54,296 bases of DNA from assembly GCA_021802125.1 (NCBI GenBank), contig JAKAAX010000014.1, positions 1 through 54,296 of the forward strand, given 5' to 3'. Within the stretch, counting starts at the first letter, position 1, and every line of letters begins with the position of its first letter. A program made the translations under genes and the position numbers. Positions 26,175 to 33,481 of this stretch are shown in pieces. The notes beneath the pieces were generated by a model, which saw only the letters and a program-made list of their open reading frames with translations, did not search any database and was not told where the DNA came from. Source of the DNA: Thermoplasmata archaeon (GTDB lineage Archaea; Thermoplasmatota; Thermoplasmata; Lutacidiplasmatales; UBA184).

Positions 26175-28499
26175 ATGGGGACATGCCCAAGGTGCGGGTC
26201 GCAGCTACGCGACGGGGAGCGGAGCTGCCCGTCCTGCGGACTTCCGATCACCCCCGTCCTGCTGCCTCGGTCGCGTCGGGACGACCTGGACCCCTGGGCG
26301 ACGCCCCCGGTGCCCGTCACCTCGACCCCGCCTCCCCCGCCTAGCACCGTCCTCCCGGGCCCCTCCAACGTTCCTCCACCGACCCGGTCGCCCGCCCCTC
26401 CTCCTCCTCCCCCGGGCCCCTCGGTCCCGCGCTCCGAGGAACCTCCGCGGCCGGGTCCTCCCCCACCGCCCTGGCTCCGCGCTCACTCCCTCGCCCCAAC
26501 GGCGGACTCGCCCTCGACCGTCCCCTCTCCCCCCTCCTCCTCCCCCTGGGCCGGGCCCCGTCCTGCCCCCGTGGTCCCATCCTCCACGCTCTCCTCTCCT
26601 TCCTCGATCCCTCTGCTCGCGCCCCTCTCCCCTTCCGGTACCCCCGGGCTCGGCCTCGGTGGGGGACGGATCGGGTTCGGGGCCCTCGCCCCCCGGAGGG
26701 CCCTCCCGGTCGAGGAGCGCCCGGGGGTCCTGCGAGGCATCCAGGCGAGCATCGACCGGGTGCCCCCGAACTTCTCACGGATGCTCACGCGTCGGCTACG
26801 CCGAGGCGCGCTCACGCGCCCGGGGTTCTCCGGATGCTGGGTCAACCTCGCCCCTCCGGACGGCGCCGAGCTCCTGACGGAGTATCCGCTGGGGCGGAGC
26901 CAGGTCCGGCTGTACCGGGTCCCGGAGCAGATCGATATCCTCTACCACCTCGACCTCGCCGACTATCGCCTCACCGAGGCCGAGGTCGAGCTCCTGCACC
27001 GGACGCGCGACGAGCTCGTGGAGTACTACCCGAAGCACTTGCAGATCACGAGCCTCTCCCAGACCCGCCACGTCGTGCACGAGCTCTCGCTACGCTTCTT
27101 GCAGCGGGTCTCCCGGGAGACCGGCATCGTCCTGCCGGGCAACTCCTCCGCGCGTCTCGCGAAGTTAGAGCAGCTCTCCGAGGTCCTCACGCGGCACGTT
27201 GTCGGGTTCGGCGTGCTCGAGGTCCTTCTCGCCGACCCTCACGTCCAGGACCTTTACGTCGACGCACCCGCCTCGGAGAACCGGGTCCACCTGAGGGTCG
27301 GAGGCTTCGGTCGCCGCGACATCGGGGACAAGTGCATCACCAACGTGACGGTGACCGACGAGGAGGCCGAGGCGCTCCTCGCCCGTCTGCTCGTGGAGAG
27401 CGGCCGCCCGTTCTCCGAGTCGATGCCCGTCCTGGAGACGGACCTTCGCGAGTACGCGGTGCGCGCGACCGTCATTGGCCGCCCCCTCTCCCCGGACGGC
27501 ATCGCGATGGCCTTGCGGCGCCACGCGACGGACCCCTGGACGCTCACGAAGTTCGTCTACCTGCAGGCGCTCACGCCCATGGCCGCGGGCCTGCTCTCGT
27601 TCCTCATCGACGGTCGGTCCACCATCCTGGTCGCTGGGGCCCGAGGGGCGGGGAAGACCTCGCTCGTCGGCGCGCTCATGCTCGAGTTTCCCAAGACCCA
27701 GAGGATCCTCACCATCGAGGATACGCTGGAGCTGCCCAGCGTCGAGATGCGGCAGTTCGGCTACAAGGTCCAGACGATCTTCGTGCGCTCTTCCGTGGGC
27801 GGGCAGACGGAGATGAGCGCGGAGGACGCGCTGAAGGTCTCCCTACGGCTGGGGGAGAGCGCCATCGTGCTGGGCGAGGTGAGAGGCCAGGAGGCCCGCA
27901 CGCTCTACGAGGCGATGCGCGCGGGGACCGCGGGGAGCGCGGTCCTGGGCACGATCCACGGGAACTCCTCTCGGGCGATCTTCGAGCGCGTGGTCCACGA
28001 CATCGGCATCTCCGCGACGTCGTTCAATGCGACGGACATCGTGGTCGTGAGCGGGCTCACGAACCCGGGAGGCTCCGTGCGCTCCCAGCGCCGCCGCGTG
28101 CTCGAGGTGAGCGAGGTGGCCAAGGAGGCGGGGACGCAGCCCGGCACGTTCCGGGAGCTGCTCCTCTACGACGAGGCCTCGGACGCGCTCCTCGAGACCC
28201 CGGCGATCGTGGACGGGTCGGACCGGATCAAGCGGATCGCCCAGGCTTGGGGCCTGACCTACGACGAGGCGATGGAGAACGTCCGCCTGCGCGGGCGCAT
28301 CCGCGAGAAGCTGGTCGAGGTGGCCCGAGATCAGAACCGGATGGACGTGCTCTCCGCCCCCTGGGTCGCCTCCTCCAACGCCGCGTTCTGGGAGCTCCTG
28401 GAGCGCCACGCCGAGGAGATCGTCGACCATCGGGCCGACTACGACGCGCTCTACTCCGAGTGGCTCGAATGGCTCCGAGGGGCCCTCGCGCATGGATAA
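26175..28499 (+). CDS. Type II/IV secretion or pilus assembly ATPase (FlaI/PilB/TadA-like)
   Basis: This cytoplasmic motor ATPase would power polymerisation of the pilin-like subunits through the TadC-like platform. A zinc ribbon opens it (Cys4, Cys7, Cys18, Cys21), and a Pro-rich linker runs to about residue 175. The VirB11/GspE-type core follows: an N-domain (about 200-430), Walker A G-A-R-G-A-G-K-T at 488-495, an Asp box (T-I-E-D-T-L-E-L-P), Walker B L-G-E568-V-R-G, and a His box (G-T-I-H-G-N-S). At 774 residues it is longer than usual because of the ribbon and linker. ATG 26175 is clear. Its 3' end overlaps the next gene by 8 nt, which fits the usual ATPase-platform pairing. Confidence 0.93.
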   Translation: MGTCPRCGSQLRDGERSCPSCGLPITPVLLPRSRRDDLDPWATPPVPVTSTPPPPPSTVLPGPSNVPPPTRSPAPPPPPPGPSVPRSEEPPRPGPPPPPWLRAHSLAPTADSPSTVPSPPSSSPWAGPRPAPVVPSSTLSSPSSIPLLAPLSPSGTPGLGLGGGRIGFGALAPRRALPVEERPGVLRGIQASIDRVPPNFSRMLTRRLRRGALTRPGFSGCWVNLAPPDGAELLTEYPLGRSQVRLYRVPEQIDILYHLDLADYRLTEAEVELLHRTRDELVEYYPKHLQITSLSQTRHVVHELSLRFLQRVSRETGIVLPGNSSARLAKLEQLSEVLTRHVVGFGVLEVLLADPHVQDLYVDAPASENRVHLRVGGFGRRDIGDKCITNVTVTDEEAEALLARLLVESGRPFSESMPVLETDLREYAVRATVIGRPLSPDGIAMALRRHATDPWTLTKFVYLQALTPMAAGLLSFLIDGRSTILVAGARGAGKTSLVGALMLEFPKTQRILTIEDTLELPSVEMRQFGYKVQTIFVRSSVGGQTEMSAEDALKVSLRLGESAIVLGEVRGQEARTLYEAMRAGTAGSAVLGTIHGNSSRAIFERVVHDIGISATSFNATDIVVVSGLTNPGGSVRSQRRRVLEVSEVAKEAGTQPGTFRELLLYDEASDALLETPAIVDGSDRIKRIAQAWGLTYDEAMENVRLRGRIREKLVEVARDQNRMDVLSAPWVASSNAAFWELLERHAEEIVDHRADYDALYSEWLEWLRGALAHG

Positions 28500-30642
28500 C
28501 GGGGAAACCCCTCTCGGCGCGCCACCGCCCGGGGCACCTACGGTTCAGGAGGAGGCCCCCGGCCGGGGGTATGTGAGCTTCGTGCACCTCATGGGCCGGG
28601 CCCTGCTCGGCTACGCCGACCCGGCGAAGAGGACGGCGCGACTCACCCGCGCGCTGGACCGGGCCAGGGCCGACCGGCAGCGCCTGACCGCGGTGCTGGC
28701 CCGGGAGGAGGCGGTCGATCCCCACGGCGGGTCCTCGCGGGAGCGGATGGAGCGGAAGCTCACCTCCCTCCAGAAGCGCTGCGAGCAGCTCGACGAGTCC
28801 GTGCGCCGGACCGCCTTCAAGCGCGAGATCTACTTCGCGGGGCTCGAGGTCACCCCGGACGAGGTGCACTACGCCGCGATCGGCGTGCTCGTGCTCTCCT
28901 TCGTGGCGCTCGCGGCGACCCTCGTCGCGCTCACCTTCCTCAGCCAGGGCGTGGTCTCGCCCTTCCTGCTGGTGATCGGGCTCCTCACCTTCGTCCTCCC
29001 GATCTCCTTCTACCTCTTCGTCTACAACTATCCCGGCCTTCTCGCGAAGAGGCTCAGGATCCAGACGCTAGGGCGCGCGCCCGAGGCCGTCCACTACATG
29101 GCCATGTCCCTGCGGCTGAACCGGTCCCTCCCGAGGGCGGTTCGGTTCGCCTCCGAGAACGTGGAGGGGAACCTCGGGGCGGCGCTGAAGAAGGTCCAGT
29201 GGGACGTGATGTCGCGCAAGCACCCCTCACTGGAGGAGTCCTTCCTCCACTTCGCCGACGAGTGGGGGAACTGGAACGAGGACTTCATGCGCTCGATGTA
29301 CGCGCTGCGCCTCTCCACCCACGAGAAGACGGACGAGGGGCTCACCCGGAACCTCGAGAAGGCCCAGGACATCGTGCTCTCCGGGACTCGGAGGAAGATC
29401 GAGGAGTTCTCCGCGAGCCTCTCCGGTCCCACGACGGTCTTCTTCGCGCTGGGGGTCCTCCTCCCCCTCGTCATCGGCGCGATGCTGCCGATGGTCTTCC
29501 TCTCGAACCTGGCGAACGTGGGCAACCTGGGCGCGGGCCCCTCGGCGACCCCCGGCGGGACAGCGACCACGCCCCCTGCGACCTCCGCCGCGAACGCCAC
29601 CAGCAGCCTCGTGACCGTGATCGGGTTCGTGCTCGCGATGGACGTCGGATTCCCGCTGGTCGCGTTACTCTATTCGATGCAGATCCTCTCGAAACGTCCG
29701 GGGACGGTCACCCCTCCCCGGCCACCGGAGTCCGGGGTCAAGCGCCCGTCGCTCGCCGAGGCCATCCTGCTGGGTCTGGTGGCGGGAGGGGCGGTCGGAG
29801 CCTCGGCCCTTCCCGCCTATCTGGGATGGCTGGGCAGCCCCGGAACGCTCGCCTGGCCGGTCTTCATCCTGCTCGGGATCTCGGTCGGCATCTCGATCGG
29901 GATCCAGCTCCGTACGCGGGCGCTCGCGAAGCGGGGGAACGCCCTCCAGCGGCTCGAGAACGAGTTCCCGGACACCCTCTTCCAGCTCGCCAGCCGCATG
30001 GGGGAAGGGATGCGTTTCGAGCGTGCGGTGGAGCGCACGAGCGCGGGGATGCGGGGGACCGAGTCGGCCCAGTTCTTCGACCGGGTGCTCCACTTCTCCC
30101 GCGTGAGCGGCGGGACCCCCGAGCAGGCGCTCTTCGGGTCCGCGCGCGGACCGGGTCTCCTCGCCCGCTATCCCTCGCGCCAGATGCGGGTGTCGCTGCG
30201 GGCGCTCCTGGAGGCCGCCTCGAAGGGGCCCCAGGCGGTGACGGACACGGTCATCCCGATGGCCCAGCACCTGAAGGAGCTCCGCAACACCGACGCGGCG
30301 ATCCGCACCTCGCTCCGCGGCACGGTCCAGATGATGAAGGGCTCGGCGTTCTTCTTCGCTCCCATCGTCATGGGCATGACCGGAGCGCTCTACCTGCTCC
30401 TCTCGGGGGTGCTCGCCTCCGGTGCCCTCGCGGTCCCTCCGGCCCTCTTCTTCGCGGTGATGGGCGTCTACCTCCTGGAGATGGTCTTCATCATCGGCCA
30501 GTTCTCCATCGGCATCGAGACCGGCGGCGACCGCCTGCGCTACTGGACGCTGGTCGGTCAGTTCCTCTGGGTCGCGCTGCTCGTCTACGTCGTCGGGGCG
30601 CTCCTCGGCGTGCTTTTCCTGGGTGGAGGTGCGACCGGATGA
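28492..30642 (+). CDS. TadC/FlaJ-like pilus platform membrane protein with two F domains
   Basis: This 716-residue polytopic protein is the inner-membrane partner of the secretion ATPase. It has a cytoplasmic N-terminal coil (about 35-110), then a first GspF/TadC-type domain between helices (A-V-H-Y-M-A-M-S-L-R-L and F-A-D-E-W-G-N-W-N-E-D-F). A second F domain of the same type follows (Q-L-A-S-R-M-G-E-G-M-R-F-E-R-A-V), with eight or nine helices in all. The double-domain form is typical of archaeal pilus and archaellum-type platforms. An Ala/Thr/Pro-rich loop (about 340-375) separates the halves. It overlaps the ATPase gene upstream and the next gene (ATGA) downstream, so expression is tightly coupled. 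Confidence 0.9.
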   Translation: MDNGETPLGAPPPGAPTVQEEAPGRGYVSFVHLMGRALLGYADPAKRTARLTRALDRARADRQRLTAVLAREEAVDPHGGSSRERMERKLTSLQKRCEQLDESVRRTAFKREIYFAGLEVTPDEVHYAAIGVLVLSFVALAATLVALTFLSQGVVSPFLLVIGLLTFVLPISFYLFVYNYPGLLAKRLRIQTLGRAPEAVHYMAMSLRLNRSLPRAVRFASENVEGNLGAALKKVQWDVMSRKHPSLEESFLHFADEWGNWNEDFMRSMYALRLSTHEKTDEGLTRNLEKAQDIVLSGTRRKIEEFSASLSGPTTVFFALGVLLPLVIGAMLPMVFLSNLANVGNLGAGPSATPGGTATTPPATSAANATSSLVTVIGFVLAMDVGFPLVALLYSMQILSKRPGTVTPPRPPESGVKRPSLAEAILLGLVAGGAVGASALPAYLGWLGSPGTLAWPVFILLGISVGISIGIQLRTRALAKRGNALQRLENEFPDTLFQLASRMGEGMRFERAVERTSAGMRGTESAQFFDRVLHFSRVSGGTPEQALFGSARGPGLLARYPSRQMRVSLRALLEAASKGPQAVTDTVIPMAQHLKELRNTDAAIRTSLRGTVQMMKGSAFFFAPIVMGMTGALYLLLSGVLASGALAVPPALFFAVMGVYLLEMVFIIGQFSIGIETGGDRLRYWTLVGQFLWVALLVYVVGALLGVLFLGGGATG

Positions 30643-31289
30643 TGGAACGGCCGGGGAGGGAGGCTCCCCCATCCCCACGCCCCGGGGCCCCACGTCTCCG
30701 AAGGGTGAAATCCCACCAGGGGACTAGAAGGCCCGTGGCGCGAGCCCTGGCCCTCGAGGATGGAGGCGAGCCCCGCTCGCACGCCCCCTCCGTGTCCCCG
30801 TCCGAGCGTTCGGCGCGCCTGCATCCCTCCCGACACCGTCTGCGGCGCTCGCGCGGCGGTGCACTGGAAGGGATGGGGCTCGAGCTCATCGTCTCCTTCA
30901 TGGTCATCGCGGCGGGCGTGGGACTGCTCTTCGCCTGGCTCGCCTACGACGAGGTCCACCACCTCTCCGGGCTCACGGTCCGCGAGGCGAACGGCGCCAC
31001 CGGGTCCTTCGTCACCGCTTCCACGATGCCCGTGAAGGTGTGGGTGGAGGCGCTGGACGAGCACGGGACCGGACTGCCCGGGGTCTCCATCACGCTCACC
31101 GGAGGAGGGACCGGGGCGGAGGGGGCGACGGGAGGCAACGGCAGCGTGCTCCTCACCTTCACGCCCGTCGGACCCGCCCACTCCCCCTACGTCCAGATGT
31201 CCGTCGCGGGGGCGTACTCCCCGCCGGTATCGGTGGGGAGCTCCGCGACCGAGACCGCTTCCACGTCGTTCCTGGTGTACCTCGCATGA
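30639..31289 (+). CDS. Pilin-like protein 3 with a long Arg-rich leader
   Basis: This 216-residue protein starts at ATG 30639, overlapping the platform gene stop (ATGA). An unusually long basic leader of about 74 residues leads to R-S-R-G-G, then A-L-E-G-M-G-L-E-L-I-V-S-F and a hydrophobic helix (about 83-103). This gives a pilin-like processing site after Gly74 with acidic residues at +3 and +8. The external domain looks like a small Ig/carboxypeptidase-regulatory-like sandwich (V-S-I-T-L-T-G-G-G). If translation began at the internal ATG 30873 the leader would be lost, so the coupled ATG is preferred, but the length is odd. Confidence 0.65.
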   Translation: MMERPGREAPPSPRPGAPRLRRVKSHQGTRRPVARALALEDGGEPRSHAPSVSPSERSARLHPSRHRLRRSRGGALEGMGLELIVSFMVIAAGVGLLFAWLAYDEVHHLSGLTVREANGATGSFVTASTMPVKVWVEALDEHGTGLPGVSITLTGGGTGAEGATGGNGSVLLTFTPVGPAHSPYVQMSVAGAYSPPVSVGSSATETASTSFLVYLA

Positions 31290-31837
31290 GAACCCGTCGC
31301 TCCTTCTCCTCCGCTCGCCGCGCCCGCCGCCTGCGCTCCCAGCGCCGCGGCGTCCTCGAGATGCCGCTCGAGCTCACGATCATCGTGCTCGTGCTCGCCA
31401 TGGTGCTCCCGATCGTCATCGGAGGCTTCCTCGCGTTCCGGTCCTTCCAGGCGACGGACCAGATGGAGGTGGTCGTCAACGACATCGTGTCGACCGCCGT
31501 CCAGGCCTTTGAGGGGGACGTCAACACGACGCTGCTCCTCTCCGTGAACCCCGCCGGCGCCCTGGTCACCGTCGGAGGGGCGCTCCTCACCTCCTCGGGC
31601 CAGCCGAACTACCAGGCCGCGTGGACCGTGGGGGTGGCCGGCTCCTCGACCTACCGTGAGCTCGCGACGACCGGCGCGGGGACGGTGCTCATGACGAACC
31701 TCTCGGCGGCGCTGGGGCCGATCGGGCCCTCCGTCGTCTCCACGTCGATGACCCTCTTCTTCGAGAAGCGGGCCTACCCGTTGCCGGGCGGGGGCGTGCT
31801 GGACTACGTCCTCGTCGGGAGGGCCTACGGCGGATGA
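31286..31837 (+). CDS. Pilin-like protein 4
   Basis: This 183-residue protein has a basic leader (R-L-R-S-Q-R-R-G) and a probable cut after Gly22. V-L-E-M-P-L-E-L-T-I-I-V and a hydrophobic helix (about 30-50) follow. It has Glu at +3 and +7 of the predicted mature form, like pilin-like protein 3. The external domain is Ser/Thr/Val-rich with two N-x-(S/T) sites. The ATG overlaps the previous stop and its own stop overlaps the next ATG, so it is one link of a translationally coupled chain. Confidence 0.7.
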   Translation: MRTRRSFSSARRARRLRSQRRGVLEMPLELTIIVLVLAMVLPIVIGGFLAFRSFQATDQMEVVVNDIVSTAVQAFEGDVNTTLLLSVNPAGALVTVGGALLTSSGQPNYQAAWTVGVAGSSTYRELATTGAGTVLMTNLSAALGPIGPSVVSTSMTLFFEKRAYPLPGGGVLDYVLVGRAYGG

Positions 31838-32406
31838 TCTTCGACTGGGTCGTCTCCCTCCTCGTCGCGAGCATGATCGCGCTCACCCTGGTCGTGCTGG
31901 GAATGGGCGCGGTCCAGGCGATGGACCGTAACGCGGGGGTGGGGAACATGCTCGAAGCCGTCGTCACCTCCGTTTCCACGCACGTGAACCGTGACGAGGG
32001 GCTGAGCGCGGCCACCACCGAGCGGTTCAGCTACGGCCCTGCCCCGGTCCCCGGAGGCAATGGGTCCGTGCTCCCGGTGAACGCCGACGGCTACCTCTAT
32101 CAATGGATCGTGACCCCGGACTTCCTGATGGCGACCGCGGACCTGCCCGGAGGATCGACCTCACGCACCTCTTCCTTCGACAACCCGCTGCACCTCTACT
32201 CTCCCGCCACCGTCCAGACGCTCGCCCTGGCGGGCTACCAGACGACCCAGGCGCAGCTCCAGAGCTGGGACCAGTCCAGTCCCTGCATCGCGTTCCCCTC
32301 CGGCGTGGACATCCAGGTGAGCGTGGTCCTGGTCTGGGTCGATGCCTCCCCCACGTACCTTACCATCTTCTACCCCGTGGGGTACACCCCCTCCGCCTGT
32401 CCGTGA
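31834..32406 (+). CDS. Pilin-like or pseudopilin-like exported protein 5
   Basis: This 190-residue protein has almost no leader: it begins M-I-F-D-W and runs straight into a hydrophobic helix (about 6-28), with Asp at position 4. The external domain contains two Cys (S-P-C-I-A-F; near-terminal S-A-C-P) that could form a disulfide. It overlaps the preceding pilin-like gene as ATGA. The missing basic leader makes prepilin peptidase cleavage doubtful; it may be an uncleaved accessory subunit. Confidence 0.65.
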   Translation: MIFDWVVSLLVASMIALTLVVLGMGAVQAMDRNAGVGNMLEAVVTSVSTHVNRDEGLSAATTERFSYGPAPVPGGNGSVLPVNADGYLYQWIVTPDFLMATADLPGGSTSRTSSFDNPLHLYSPATVQTLALAGYQTTQAQLQSWDQSSPCIAFPSGVDIQVSVVLVWVDASPTYLTIFYPVGYTPSACP

Positions 32407-32426
32407 ACTGGGGGGAGTGAAGGAGA

Positions 32427-33353
32427 GTGTCTGCGACGACCTCCGCGACCGTCTCCAGCCCGTCGTCGGCAAGCACGCTCGCGCCTGCCGCCCACGCGTT
32501 GAACGCCCTGGTGCCCGCCCACGCACCCTGGCTCGACAGTCCCGAGATCCGAGAGCAGCTCCTCGCGCGCGTGCGCCTGGCCCGCTGGGGCGCCGTCGCC
32601 GGGACCGCGTTCCTGGGGATCCTCGTCTTCCTGCTCTTCCAGTCCGGCGCGTCCTCCTTCCCGTACTGGCCGGTCACCATCTGGGGCGTGCTGGTCCTCT
32701 GGACCGCCGGTGCGATCGTCGACCTCGGCATCGCGGTCTCGGTCACGGGAGGGATGCTCCTCGCCCTCGAGGAGGAGAACGATGGCTCTCACTTCTACCA
32801 GAGCTCGCTCCTGGCCTCGGTCCTGGGGCTCCTCCTGGGGGGTGTCTTCCCCGGGTTCCTGCTCTTCCGCGCCCACCGAGGCTTCTTCGGTCCGGCTCCC
32901 CCCGAGCCGGAGCCGAAGCCGCGCAAGGAGAAGGCCAAGGCCGTCGAACCGTCCCCCCCGGCCGAGGTGGCTCCTGGTGCCCCCCCTGCGGGCAGCATGG
33001 CCCCTGGCGCTGCGAATCGGGCGCCCGTGGCCGCCGCCCCTGCGCCGCTCCCTCCTCTGCCCCCGCCCCCACCGGACGCAGCTCCGCTCCCGCCGCCTCC
33101 GAGCCCCGCGCTCCCCTCCCAACCCTCCTCGACCTTCGTGGTCCCCGGAGCTCCCCCGCCCCACCCCGGCTTCTCGGCACCCCGCTCCTACGACCCCGGT
33201 CCCTCTCCGTCCTCCGTCGTCGCCCCCCCGACGCCCAACGTGCCGTACCCGGGGAACGAGCCCCTCGGACCTCCCGCGTGTCCTCACTGCGGGTTCGAAC
33301 GCCGGCCAGGGGACGTCACGTGCCGCCAGTGCGGCTCGTACTTCATGTCGTGA
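32427..33353 (+). CDS. Three-helix membrane protein with Pro-rich linker and C-terminal zinc ribbon
   Basis: This 308-residue last gene of the pilus-like operon has three predicted helices (about 53-70, 82-105, 128-150). A long Pro/Ala/Lys linker with runs of six prolines follows. It ends in a zinc ribbon C-P-H-C-G-F-E-R-R-P-G-D-V-T-C-R-Q-C-G. The start is GTG 32427, behind a GGGGAG-like Shine-Dalgarno sequence at about 32411-32416. The same ribbon-plus-Pro-linker layout, in the opposite order, is at the N-terminus of the ATPase in this operon, so the two may share a partner. No named family is recognised. Confidence 0.7.
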   Translation: MSATTSATVSSPSSASTLAPAAHALNALVPAHAPWLDSPEIREQLLARVRLARWGAVAGTAFLGILVFLLFQSGASSFPYWPVTIWGVLVLWTAGAIVDLGIAVSVTGGMLLALEEENDGSHFYQSSLLASVLGLLLGGVFPGFLLFRAHRGFFGPAPPEPEPKPRKEKAKAVEPSPPAEVAPGAPPAGSMAPGAANRAPVAAAPAPLPPLPPPPPDAAPLPPPPSPALPSQPSSTFVVPGAPPPHPGFSAPRSYDPGPSPSSVVAPPTPNVPYPGNEPLGPPACPHCGFERRPGDVTCRQCGSYFMS

Positions 33354-33481
33354 GACGTGCGACGTCTTCCGCCGCCCTTGTCTCGGGAATCCTCGATGCT
33401 CGGCGCGTAGCCGTCCTTCGTCCCTTCACCCTCACGTGGGGGAGAGATCGGCCCGGTTGACCAGGCCCGGATGCCCTACGT

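Noticed and set aside
33285..33300. GGTTCGAA-like tRNA T-loop
   Set aside because: It is part of the zinc-ribbon coding sequence; no acceptor or anticodon stems can be drawn. No tRNA was found in the window.
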